The notes under the pieces: model-generated
The model's database searches: none
Seen by the model: only the letters and a program-made list of their open reading frames with translations
What the model was told of the DNA's origin: nothing
Shown: positions 54,684-63,148 of the stretch, in pieces
How positions within the stretch are numbered: the first letter of the stretch is position 1
Layout of the letters: the number at the start of each line of letters is the position of its first letter
Origin: Sphingomicrobium astaxanthinifaciens
GTDB taxonomy: Bacteria; Pseudomonadota; Alphaproteobacteria; Sphingomonadales; Sphingomonadaceae
Assembly: GCF_022865105.1 (NCBI RefSeq)
Contig: NZ_JAKNYM010000001.1
Span: forward strand, 682,001-746,000
Direction of reading: 5' to 3'
DNA length: 64,000 nucleotides
Translations under genes and position numbers: made by a program

Positions 54684-56051
54684 ATGAGCCACCAGTTCGC
54701 CCCCTCGATCCTGCGCCAATATGACATCAGGGGGGTGGTGGGCGAGACGCTCGAGGAGGCCGACGCCACCGCGCTCGGCCGCGCCTTCGCGACGATGGCG
54801 CGCGCGCGCGACGCCAAGAGCGTGGCGGTCGGGCGCGACGGGCGCGAGCATAGCCCGCGGCTGCAAAAGGCGCTGATCGCGGGGCTGCGCGCGGGCGGGC
54901 TCGACGTCGTCGACGTCGGCATGGGCCCCTCGCCGATGCTCTATTTCGCCGCCGCCACGCTCGGGGTCGATGCCGGCATCCAGGTCACCGGCAGCCACAA
55001 CCCGGCCGACTATAACGGCTTCAAGATGTTGCTCGGCGAGGCCTCGGTGCATGGCGAGGCGATCGCCGAGCTCGGGCGCATCGCGGCGTCGGGCGACTGG
55101 AGCGAGGGCAAGGGCGGGTATCGCGAGACCGATATCCTAGAGGCCTATGTCGACCGGCTCGTCGCCGATTTTCGCGGCGGCAGCTTCCGTATCGGCTGGG
55201 ATGCGGGCAACGGCGCGGCCGGCCCCGCGCTTGAGCGACTGGTCGAGCGGCTGCCCGGCGAGCACCACACGCTCTACACCGAGGTCGACGGGCGCTTTCC
55301 CCACCACCATCCCGATCCGACGGTCGAGAAGAATCTCGCCGACCTCAAGGCGCTGGTCGCCGAGAAGGGGCTCGATTTCGGGATTGCCTTCGACGGCGAC
55401 GGCGACCGCATCGGCGCGGTCGACGGCAAGGGCCGCGTCGTCTGGGGCGACCAGATCCTGATGCTGCTCGCCGGCCCGGTGCTCGCCGAAGCGCCGGGCG
55501 CGACGGTGATCGCCGACGTCAAGGCCTCCAAGACCTTCTTCGAGCGGATCGAGCAGCTCGGCGGCGCGCCGCTGATGTGGAAGACCGGGCACAGCCTCAT
55601 CAAGGCCAAGATGCGCGAGACCGGCGCCCCGCTGGCGGGCGAGATGAGCGGGCATATCTTCTTCAAGCATCGCTGGTACGGGTTCGACGACGCGCTCTAT
55701 GCCGCGGTCCGGTTGATCGAGGCGGTGCACGGCTCGGGGCGCAGCCTCGCCGCGCTGGTCGACGCGATGCCGCAGACGGTGGCGACCCCCGAAATGCGGT
55801 TCGCGGTCGGTGACAAGGACAAGTTCGCGGTGGTCGACCGGCTGCTCGCCAACCTGCGCGCCGACGGCGCCGAGATCGACGACACCGACGGGGCGCGGGT
55901 GACCACCGCCGACGGCTGGTGGCTGTTGCGCGCCTCGAACACGCAGGACGTCCTCGCCGCGCGCGCCGAGGCGAGCGACCAACCCGGGCTCGACCGGCTG
56001 GTCGCGCAGATCGACGCCGAACTCGGCAAGCTGGGGGTCAGCCGCTCTTAA
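54684..56051 (+). CDS. pgmG: Phosphomannomutase/phosphoglucomutase
   Basis: A 455-residue alpha-D-phosphohexomutase that interconverts sugar 1- and 6-phosphates for exopolysaccharide and LPS precursors, like PgmG of Sphingomonas. Motifs: N-terminal LRQYDIRGVVGE, the phosphoserine loop VTGSHNPADYNGFK, the Mg2+ loop FDGDGDRIG, the substrate loop GEMSGHIFF and the C-terminal LLRASNTQD phosphate site (Arg/Ser/Asn). The start at 54684 follows the mipZ stop by 8 bases with AGGAGCC as ribosome site. Confidence 0.92.
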   Translation: MSHQFAPSILRQYDIRGVVGETLEEADATALGRAFATMARARDAKSVAVGRDGREHSPRLQKALIAGLRAGGLDVVDVGMGPSPMLYFAAATLGVDAGIQVTGSHNPADYNGFKMLLGEASVHGEAIAELGRIAASGDWSEGKGGYRETDILEAYVDRLVADFRGGSFRIGWDAGNGAAGPALERLVERLPGEHHTLYTEVDGRFPHHHPDPTVEKNLADLKALVAEKGLDFGIAFDGDGDRIGAVDGKGRVVWGDQILMLLAGPVLAEAPGATVIADVKASKTFFERIEQLGGAPLMWKTGHSLIKAKMRETGAPLAGEMSGHIFFKHRWYGFDDALYAAVRLIEAVHGSGRSLAALVDAMPQTVATPEMRFAVGDKDKFAVVDRLLANLRADGAEIDDTDGARVTTADGWWLLRASNTQDVLAARAEASDQPGLDRLVAQIDAELGKLGVSRS

Positions 56052-56126
56052 AGAGGAGCGGATCGCGGCAGCGCCACGCCACCGCGACCGCGTCCCGTCA
56101 AGGGCGGCCGCCGGCGCGCCCGGCCG

Positions 56127-57125
56127 CTATTCATTCTCCTCCTCGCGCCCCAGCAGCCGCAGTTCGCGCGCCTTGATCTGCCGCGTCTCGCACCAATGCT
56201 TGAGCGCGTCCTCGCGCCCGTGGGTGATCCATACCTCGCGCGGGGCGACCTCGCGGATGGTGGTGGTCAGCTCGTCCCAGTCGGCATGGTCGGAAATCAC
56301 CAGCGGCAGCTCGACATTGCGCTGCCGCGCGCGCTGGCGCACCCGCATCCAGCCCGACGCCATCGCGGTCACCGGGTCGGGCAGCCGCCGCGCCCAGCGG
56401 TCGTTCAACTGGCCCGGCGGGCAGATGATGATGCGGTCGCGCAATTCGTCCTTCGAGGCCCCGGTGGCGGGGCGCAGCTCGCCAAGGTCGACCCCGAGCT
56501 CCTCGTAGAGCCGGCACAACCGCTCCATCGCGCCATGGTAATAGATCGGGTCGGCGTGGCCGCGCAGCCGCATTTCCTTGACCACCCGTTGCGCCTTGCC
56601 GAGCGCATAGGCGCCGACCAGCACGCAGCGCCCGGGCTCGGCGTGGAGACGCGCGATCGCGCGGTCGACCTCGGCGCCGGTATCGGGATGGCGGAAGACG
56701 GGCAGCCCGAAGGTCGCCTCGGTGATGAAGATGTCGCACGGGGTGACCACGAAGGGTTCGCAGGTCGGGTCGGGGCGGCGCTTGTAGTCGCCCGACACCA
56801 CCACCCGCTCGCCCGCATGCTCAAGCACGATCTGCGCCGAGCCGAGGACATGGCCCGCGGGCACGAAGCTGACCTCGACCTCGCCGAGCCGCACCGTCTC
56901 GCCATAGGCGACGGGCTTTTCGGTCTGCGGGCCGTACCGCACCCCCATGATCGCCAGCGTCTCGGGGGTCGCCCAGACCGCGCCATGGCCCGAGCGCGCA
57001 TGGTCGGCATGGCCATGGGTGACGAGGGCGCGCGCCTTGGGTTGCATGGGATCGACCCATGCATCGGCCGGCTTCACGTAGATCCCTTCCGGGTGCGGCT
57101 CGATCCAGGAACCCAAGCGGGGCAT
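56127..57125 (-). CDS. Ligase-associated DNA damage response exonuclease (MBL fold)
   Basis: A 332-residue metallo-beta-lactamase-fold nuclease of the beta-CASP group. Metal site: THGHADHARSGHG with HxHxDH, then GHVLGSAQIVLE, SGDYKRRPDP and the late SDHADWDELTTTI and WITHGRED His residues. In many bacteria this gene accompanies an ATP-dependent DNA ligase, a helicase and the PdeM nuclease as a DNA damage response set. Here the helicase and PdeM genes follow on the other strand, but no ligase is found in between. Confidence 0.9.
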   Translation of the reverse strand: MPRLGSWIEPHPEGIYVKPADAWVDPMQPKARALVTHGHADHARSGHGAVWATPETLAIMGVRYGPQTEKPVAYGETVRLGEVEVSFVPAGHVLGSAQIVLEHAGERVVVSGDYKRRPDPTCEPFVVTPCDIFITEATFGLPVFRHPDTGAEVDRAIARLHAEPGRCVLVGAYALGKAQRVVKEMRLRGHADPIYYHGAMERLCRLYEELGVDLGELRPATGASKDELRDRIIICPPGQLNDRWARRLPDPVTAMASGWMRVRQRARQRNVELPLVISDHADWDELTTTIREVAPREVWITHGREDALKHWCETRQIKARELRLLGREEENE

Positions 57126-57201
57126 TGCGGGGTTATAGTGGGTGAGACCGTCGGTTCGTTCCGGCGCCTACGCAAAGGACCAAGCCCGAAAGGAACCCGC
57201 C

Positions 57202-57384
57202 ATGCCCGAACTGCAATGGGGCCTCGTCACCATCATCGGCGTCGCCGCGCTGTTCGTCATCTACCTGTTCGTGATCAAGAAGAACAAGGATAGCGACATC
57301 CCCGTGGAGCGCTCCGAACGCGCCACCCGCGAGCTCTACGAGGAGGAGCATGAGGCCGCCGAGAAGCGCGAGGGCGACGCCTGA
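57202..57384 (+). CDS. Small single-span membrane protein, unknown
   Basis: A 60-residue protein with one N-terminal transmembrane helix (LVTIIGVAALFVIYLFVI) and a charged, Glu-rich C-terminal tail (ERATRELYEEEHEAAEKREG) likely forming a helix in the cytoplasm. AAAGGAACC is a good ribosome site before 57202. Its stop TGA (57382-57384) is overlapped by a CTG that seems to start the helicase gene. No family recognised. Confidence 0.7.
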   Translation: MPELQWGLVTIIGVAALFVIYLFVIKKNKDSDIPVERSERATRELYEEEHEAAEKREGDA

Positions 57385-59795
57385 GCGCCAGCCTTCCCGC
57401 GGTCATCGACGACTGGTTCGCGCAGCGCGGCTGGCGGCTGCGCGACCACCAGGCGGGCATGCTCAAGGCGGCGCGCGACGAGCGCCATGCGCTGCTCGTC
57501 GCCGCGACCGGGGCGGGCAAGACGCTGGCGGGGTTCCTCCCCAGCCTCGTCGACCTGATCGAGACGCCGAGCGAGGGGCTGCACACGCTCTATATCTCGC
57601 CGCTCAAGGCCCTCGCGGTCGATGTCCAGCGCAACCTCTTGACCCCGATCGAGGAGATGGGGCTGCCGATCCGCGTCGAGACGCGCTCGGGCGACACGCC
57701 GTCGAACCGGAAGCAGCGCCAGCGCTCGAGGCCGCCGCAGATGCTGCTGACCACGCCCGAGAGCCTGTCGCTCCTGCTCAGCTATCCTGACGCCGACCGG
57801 CTGTTCGGGGGGCTCCGCACGATAATCGTCGATGAAGTCCACGCCTTCGCCAAGGAAAAGCGCGGCGACCTCCTCAGCCTCGCGATGGCGCGGCTGCAAA
57901 AGCTTTCGCCCGGGATGCGCCGCGTCGGGCTGAGCGCCACCATCGCCGATCCCGACGCCTATCGCGCCTGGCTCGCCCCCGATGGCGACATCGACGCGGT
58001 GCGCCTTGTCGAGGGCGAACCTGGGGCGCCCGCCGATCTGTCGATCCTCACCCCCGAGGAGCGGGTCCCCTGGTCGGGTCACTCGGGGCGCTATGCCGCG
58101 AGCCAGGTGCTCGACCTGATCGACCAACACGGCGCCAGCATCATCTTCTGCAACACGCGGTCCCTTTGCGAACTCATCTTCCAGGACCTGTGGAGCGCCA
58201 ACGACAAGCAGCTCCCCATCGGCGTCCACCACGGCAGTCTGAGCCGCGAGGCGCGGCGCAAGGTCGAACTGGCGATGGCCGAGGGGCGACTGCGCGGGCT
58301 CGTCGCCACCGCCTCGCTCGACATGGGATTGGACTGGGGCAATGTCGACCTGGTCGCGCAGATGGGTGCCCCCAAGGGCTCCTCGCGCCTGCTCCAGCGC
58401 GTCGGGCGCGCCAACCACCGGTTGAACGAGCCGTCGAAGGGCATGATCGTGCCCGGCAACCGCTTCGAATATCTCGAGGCGCGCGCCTGTCTCGATGCGA
58501 TCGACGATGGCGAGCTCGACCCCGAACAATTCCGCCCGGGCGCGCTCGACGTGCTCGCGCAGCACGTCATGGGGGTGGCCTGCGCGGGCCCCTTCCGCTC
58601 GGACGAGCTGCTCGCCGAGGTGCGCTCGGCGGCGCCCTATGCGGGGCTCAGGGACGAGGAATGGGAGGCGATCCTCCAGCTCAATGCGACCGGCGGCTAC
58701 GCGCTCAAGGCCTATGACAAGTATCGCCGGCTGGTCGAACAGGAGCCCGGCCTGTGGCGCATCACCAAGCCGGCGGTGGCGCAGAAGCACCGGCTCAACG
58801 CGGGGGTCATCGTCGACAATGTGATGATGGACGTGCGGTTCAGGAACGGGCGCAAGATCGGTCGCGTCGAGGAGGGCTTCGGCTCGACGCTCACCATCGG
58901 CGATGCCTTCTTCTTCTCGGGGCTCAGCCTCGAGGTCGAGGGGTTCAAGGATGCCGACATCATCGTGCGCGCTTCGAAGAAGGACGGGCGCATCGTCAGC
59001 TACGGCGGGCAGCGGATGAGCATGTCGACGCACCTAGCCGCGCGCGTGCGCGGGTTCCTCGCCGACCGAACCCAATGGACGCGTTTTCCCGACGACGTGC
59101 GCGAATGGCTCGACGTCCAGTCGCGCCGCTCGATCCTGCCCGAGCCGCACGAACTGCTGGTCGAGACCTTCCCCCACGAGGGGCGGCATTATCTCGTCGC
59201 CTACAGCTTCGACGGCTGGAACGCGCACCAGTCGCTCGGCATGCTGATCACCAACCGGATGGAGCGCGCGGGGCTCAAACCCCTCAACTGGGTCGCCAAC
59301 GACTATGCGCTCGCGGTCTCCTCGCTCGCCCCCGTCACCGATCCGCGCGCGCTCTTCTCCGCCGACATCCTCGAGGACGAATTTCGCCAGTGGGTCGAGG
59401 AATCGCACCTCCTCAAGCGCGCCTTCCGCGAGGTCGCGGTGATCGGCGGGCTGGTCGAGCGCCAGCATCCGGGCCAGCGCAAGACGGGCAAGCAGGTGAG
59501 CTTTTCCACCGACCTCATCTACGACGTCTTGAAGCGCTACGAGCCCGACCACCTGCTGATGCGCGCGGCGTGGGAGGACGCCAAGGCGCGGATGACCGAG
59601 CTCGGGCGGCTCGCTCGCCTCGTCGAGCGCGCCGCCGCCACGATGGTCCACGTCGAGGCCGAACGCGTCACCCCGCTGGCGGTGCCGCTGATGGTGGTGA
59701 TCGGGCGCGAACAGGCGCCCGGCGGGGCCGCCGACGAGGCGCTGCTGGTCGAGGCCGAACAGGCACTGATCGACGCCGCGATGCGGATCGATTAG
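57381..59795 (+). CDS. Ligase-associated DNA damage response DEXH box helicase (Lhr-like)
   Basis: Superfamily 2 helicase, about 804 aa if begun at CTG 57381. Q-like N-terminal DDWFAQRGWRLRDHQAGML, Walker A AATGAGKTLAGF, Walker B DEVHAFAKEKRG (DEVH), motif III LSATIADP, motif IV-VI (FCNTRSLCEL, VATASLDMGLDWG, QRVGRANHR), then a long C-terminal Lhr-like domain. The first ATG (57459) would delete the conserved WxxxxGW..R.HQ region. No ATG, GTG or TTG is in frame upstream before the stop at 57351, so CTG 57381 in a CTGA overlap is the best start. Partner of the exonuclease and PdeM genes. Confidence 0.88.
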   Translation: MSASLPAVIDDWFAQRGWRLRDHQAGMLKAARDERHALLVAATGAGKTLAGFLPSLVDLIETPSEGLHTLYISPLKALAVDVQRNLLTPIEEMGLPIRVETRSGDTPSNRKQRQRSRPPQMLLTTPESLSLLLSYPDADRLFGGLRTIIVDEVHAFAKEKRGDLLSLAMARLQKLSPGMRRVGLSATIADPDAYRAWLAPDGDIDAVRLVEGEPGAPADLSILTPEERVPWSGHSGRYAASQVLDLIDQHGASIIFCNTRSLCELIFQDLWSANDKQLPIGVHHGSLSREARRKVELAMAEGRLRGLVATASLDMGLDWGNVDLVAQMGAPKGSSRLLQRVGRANHRLNEPSKGMIVPGNRFEYLEARACLDAIDDGELDPEQFRPGALDVLAQHVMGVACAGPFRSDELLAEVRSAAPYAGLRDEEWEAILQLNATGGYALKAYDKYRRLVEQEPGLWRITKPAVAQKHRLNAGVIVDNVMMDVRFRNGRKIGRVEEGFGSTLTIGDAFFFSGLSLEVEGFKDADIIVRASKKDGRIVSYGGQRMSMSTHLAARVRGFLADRTQWTRFPDDVREWLDVQSRRSILPEPHELLVETFPHEGRHYLVAYSFDGWNAHQSLGMLITNRMERAGLKPLNWVANDYALAVSSLAPVTDPRALFSADILEDEFRQWVEESHLLKRAFREVAVIGGLVERQHPGQRKTGKQVSFSTDLIYDVLKRYEPDHLLMRAAWEDAKARMTELGRLARLVERAAATMVHVEAERVTPLAVPLMVVIGREQAPGGAADEALLVEAEQALIDAAMRID

Positions 59796-59832
59796 GCCCC
59801 GCTTAAGCTTCGCCCGCTATACCCGCCCCATC

Positions 59833-60123
59833 ATGCGTATCCTCATTTTCCCCGCCGTCGCCTTCGCGCTCTCGGGCTGCATCGTCGTCGATGTCGCCGA
59901 GACCGCCGTCGGGGTCGCCACCCTGCCCGTCAAGGTAGCCGCCAAGACGGTCGATCTCGCCACCACTAGCCAGGCCGAGGCCGACCAGCGGCGCGGGCGA
60001 AAGATGCGCGAGGCGGAAGCGCAATACGGCCGCGCGCTGACCCGCTGGGAACGCGAGTGCGAGGAGGCGATCGAGGCCAACGCGCCCTGCCCCGAGCGCC
60101 CCGCCTTCGAGCCCCCCGCCTAG
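59833..60123 (+). CDS. Small lipoprotein, unknown
   Basis: A 96-residue protein with a lipoprotein-like N-terminus (MRILIFPAVAFALSGC, Cys16), a hydrophobic/Val-Ala-rich middle (VDVAETAVGVATLPVKVAAK) and a charged helical tail ending in Pro-rich sequence. No catalytic motif. It lies between the helicase and exoribonuclease genes on the same strand, with 32-37 base gaps. Function unknown. Confidence 0.75.
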   Translation: MRILIFPAVAFALSGCIVVDVAETAVGVATLPVKVAAKTVDLATTSQAEADQRRGRKMREAEAQYGRALTRWERECEEAIEANAPCPERPAFEPPA

Positions 60124-60155
60124 ACAGGTGGCCGCGCGCGCCCCATGGCGGGGAC

Positions 60156-60632
60156 ATGCGCTATTTCCTCGACACCGAATATGACGGCTTCGGCGGCCGC
60201 CTCCTCAGCCTCGCGCTCGTCCCCGAGGACGAGGGCGACGAGGAATTCTATGTCATCCTCGCGCCCGCCGAGGCGCAAAGCGACTGGGTCGGGCGCAACG
60301 TCATCCCCTATCTCCACCATGTCCCCGAGGGCTTGAAGGAAGCGCCGATGTCGCCGGGCGACGCCGCCCATGCGCTGGCGCATTATCTCGCCCATGACGC
60401 GGCCCCAGAGATTTGCGCCGACTGGCCCGAGGACCTCGCCCATTTCGCGCGGCTGCTGGTGACCGGGCCGGGGGTGATGGTGCGCGTGCCCCCCTTCACC
60501 CTGCGGCTGCTCGACATGACCGGCTTCTCGACCGCCACCAACAGCGCGGTGCCGCACAATGCGCTGCACGATGCGCGCGCGCTGCGCGAGCATGTCACAA
60601 AGCATTTGGAGGGAATCGACGGCGCTGGTTAG
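60156..60632 (+). CDS. 3'-5' exoribonuclease-like protein (RNase AS family, DEDD fold)
   Basis: A 158-residue RNase H-like protein. MRYFLDTEYDGFGG gives the first two acidic residues of a DEDD exonuclease (Asp and Glu in DTEYD), EDLAHFARLLV the next acidic site, and NALHDARALREH the final His/Asp. This is the pattern of mycobacterial RNase AS (Rv2179c), which digests poly(A) RNA. It lies between the helicase and pdeM genes, 8 bases before pdeM, so it may belong to the same functional set, but RNA or DNA preference cannot be told. Confidence 0.8.
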   Translation: MRYFLDTEYDGFGGRLLSLALVPEDEGDEEFYVILAPAEAQSDWVGRNVIPYLHHVPEGLKEAPMSPGDAAHALAHYLAHDAAPEICADWPEDLAHFARLLVTGPGVMVRVPPFTLRLLDMTGFSTATNSAVPHNALHDARALREHVTKHLEGIDGAG

Positions 60633-60640
60633 GAGGGCCC

Positions 60641-61303
60641 ATGGTTCCCCTTTCGTTCGCCTCCCGAAACTTCGCCGTGCTCCCCTCGGGCGCGCTCTAC
60701 TGGGAGGCGCACGAGGCGCTGCTGATCGCCGACCTGCATCTTGAAAAGGCGAGCTGGTTCGCGCGCTTCGGGCAGATGCTCCCGCCCTATGACAGCGAGG
60801 CGACGATCGACGCGGTGGCCGAGGATGTCGCGCTGTCGGGCGCGCGCGCGGTCTATTGCCTTGGCGACAGCTTCCACGACCGCTTCGGCTGCGACCGGTT
60901 GCCGCAGGACGCGCGCGCCAAGCTCACCGCGCTGACGCAGGCGGTGCGCTGGGTTTGGATCACCGGCAACCACGACGCCGGGATGATCGACCATTGCGGC
61001 GGCGAGGTGGTGGTCGAAAGCATCGTCGACGGGCTGGTGCTGCGGCACGAGGCCGAGGCGCACGAGCCGCGCCCCGAACTGTCGGGGCACTTCCATCCCA
61101 AGCTGCGGATCAAGGCGCGCGGACGGCGCGTGTCGCGGCGCTGTTTCGTGGCGACCGAAAAGAAGATGATCCTGCCCGCCTACGGGGCGCTGACCGGCGG
61201 GCTCGACGCCGATCATCCCGCGATCCTGCGCGCGATGGGGCGCGGCGCGGCGGCGCTGGTGCCGGTCTCGGACCGCGTGCTGCGCTTCCCGCTAGCCGCC
61301 TGA
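60641..61303 (+). CDS. pdeM: Ligase-associated DNA damage response endonuclease PdeM
   Basis: A 220-residue calcineurin-like metallophosphoesterase. Metal motifs: IADLHLEK (Asp and His), YCLGDSFHDR (GDxxHDR), ITGNHD (GNHD) and SGHFHPKLRI (GHxH). Members are described as nucleases in ligase-associated repair clusters. AGGAGGG precedes the start at 60641. Its last 12 bases overlap the end of the convergent pabB gene. Confidence 0.92.
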   Translation: MVPLSFASRNFAVLPSGALYWEAHEALLIADLHLEKASWFARFGQMLPPYDSEATIDAVAEDVALSGARAVYCLGDSFHDRFGCDRLPQDARAKLTALTQAVRWVWITGNHDAGMIDHCGGEVVVESIVDGLVLRHEAEAHEPRPELSGHFHPKLRIKARGRRVSRRCFVATEKKMILPAYGALTGGLDADHPAILRAMGRGAAALVPVSDRVLRFPLAA

Positions 61304-63052
61304 GACGAGCCGCGCGGCGACCAGCCCGCGCACCGAATTGCCGATAAATAACCCCCCCTCGAGGTCGGCGCGGGTGAGGTGCCCCTCGACCGCGCGGCCC
61401 TCCTCGATCAGCCGCTGGCGCAGCACCCCGGGCAGCAGCCCCAATGCGGCGGGCGGGGTCACCAGCTTTCCCTCCCTCTCGACGAAGATGTTGGTGAAGC
61501 TGCCCTCGGTCAGCTGGCCGTCGGGGCGCTCGAAGATGGTCTCGAAGGCGATCGCGGGGTCGCGCGCCTCGTCGTAAAAGGCGCGGTCGCTGGTCTTGTG
61601 CCGGAGTCGTCGGTCGTCGGGGTCGACGGGGAGCGGCTTGACCTGGACGCTGACCGGCTCCTCGGGACTGTCGGGCAGGGGCAGCAGCTCGATCGCCACG
61701 CCCCCGCCCCGCGCCGCGAGCAGTCGCACGAAGGCGGGCCGGCGGTGGCCGAAGGTGGCGGCCTGCAACTCGTTGCGCGCATCGTGGCGGTCGAAGACGA
61801 AGCCGAGGTCGGCCGCCGTGCCCTTGAGCCGGGCAAGGTGGCGCTCGAGATCGACGATGCCGTCGATGGGGTCGTAGGCCATGGTCTCGATGAGATCGAA
61901 AGGATCGGCAACGCTGGTCACGAACTGTCCCTTAAGCAAACACTCGCGCCATTCATTGCCGCCCGCCGAATCGACCACAAGCCCCGAACCCAAACCGAGC
62001 CGCGCGCGTGACCTTTGCGCTACAATCTCGATTGTCCTGATTAAGACGTTAAACGCGGCGTTACCCGGTGCGCCTTCGGCGCCGGGCGGGGCGATCCAGC
62101 CCATCGAGCCGGTATAGGCGCCGCGCGGATGCGGCTCGAGGTTAACCAGCGCCTGCATCGCCGCGATCTTGGGGGCGCCCGTCACCGAGCCGCAGGGGAA
62201 CAGCTTCTCGAGTACGTCGACCGCGTCGAATCGGGGGCGCAGGCGCGCCGTCACCCGGCTCGTCATCTGGTGCACCGTGGGATAGGTCTCGACGCTGAAC
62301 AGCTCGGGCACATCGACCGTCCCGGTCTCGGCCACCCGCGCCAGGTCGTTGCGCAGGAGGTCGACGATCATGAGGTTCTCGGCGCGCTGCTTGGCATCGC
62401 GCGCCAGCGCGGCGGCCTCGGCGGCATCGGCGGCGGGATCGGCGCGGCGCGGCGCGGTGCCCTTCATCGGGCGCGCGGTGAGCACCCCGTCCTCGAGCCG
62501 GAAGAACTGTTCGGGCGAGAGCGAGACGAGCGCCCCCGCGTCATGCTCGAGCACGCCCCCCCAGCCGCCCCCTCCCGCCGCGGCGAGCCGCGCGTAGAGC
62601 GCGAACGGGTCGCCCGTCACCCCCAGGTCGCAGGGGAAGGTGAGGTTGGCCTGGTAATAGTCGCCCGCATGCAGCGCCTCGTGCACCGCGCGCACCGCCT
62701 CGAGATAGGCGGCCCGCGTGACCAGCGGCCGCGGCGGGTCGACCCGCGCCTCGCCCGCCCCGGCGAGCAAGGCGGCGCGGTTCACCCGGCGCGGCGCCTC
62801 GAAAACGCCGAATAGAAGTAGCGGCCCCTCGCCCGCGCGCGCCTGCCCCTCGAGCGCGGGGTCGAGCGCGAACCCCGCTTCGTAGGCGAGATAGCCCGCG
62901 ACATGCTGCCCCGCCGCCAGCGCGGCGCGAAGCGCGTCGAGCGCGCCGCGCACCTCGGCCTCGCTATCGGCGCGAACGATCGCGGCGGGCTGCTCGAACA
63001 GGAGGCTCGTCGCCTCGCCGCCCGGGCGGGCATCGTCGAACAGGATCCGCAT
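61292..63052 (-). CDS. pabB: Aminodeoxychorismate synthase component I fused to PabC-like aminotransferase domain
   Basis: A 586-residue fusion for p-aminobenzoate synthesis in folate metabolism. Residues about 1-375 are PabB (chorismate-binding, with SLSPEQFFRLE, RPMKGTAPRR and LFPCGSVTGAPKIAAM); the rest resembles class IV aminotransferase/aminodeoxychorismate lyase (PabC), ending with TEGSFTNIFVE near the cofactor site. Such fusions make both steps in one chain. The start at 63052 (MRILFDDARPGG) is fixed by the family N-terminus. It overlaps pdeM by 12 bases. Confidence 0.9.
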   Translation of the reverse strand: MRILFDDARPGGEATSLLFEQPAAIVRADSEAEVRGALDALRAALAAGQHVAGYLAYEAGFALDPALEGQARAGEGPLLLFGVFEAPRRVNRAALLAGAGEARVDPPRPLVTRAAYLEAVRAVHEALHAGDYYQANLTFPCDLGVTGDPFALYARLAAAGGGGWGGVLEHDAGALVSLSPEQFFRLEDGVLTARPMKGTAPRRADPAADAAEAAALARDAKQRAENLMIVDLLRNDLARVAETGTVDVPELFSVETYPTVHQMTSRVTARLRPRFDAVDVLEKLFPCGSVTGAPKIAAMQALVNLEPHPRGAYTGSMGWIAPPGAEGAPGNAAFNVLIRTIEIVAQRSRARLGLGSGLVVDSAGGNEWRECLLKGQFVTSVADPFDLIETMAYDPIDGIVDLERHLARLKGTAADLGFVFDRHDARNELQAATFGHRRPAFVRLLAARGGGVAIELLPLPDSPEEPVSVQVKPLPVDPDDRRLRHKTSDRAFYDEARDPAIAFETIFERPDGQLTEGSFTNIFVEREGKLVTPPAALGLLPGVLRQRLIEEGRAVEGHLTRADLEGGLFIGNSVRGLVAARLVSGG

Positions 63053-63148
63053 GGGCCATGCAATGAACGGCACGCGGGCTCGCGTAAAGATGGCCTTTAC
63101 GCAGCGCCCCCGCCTGCGGCACGAAAGGGGCAAAGGAGATTGTTTTCG

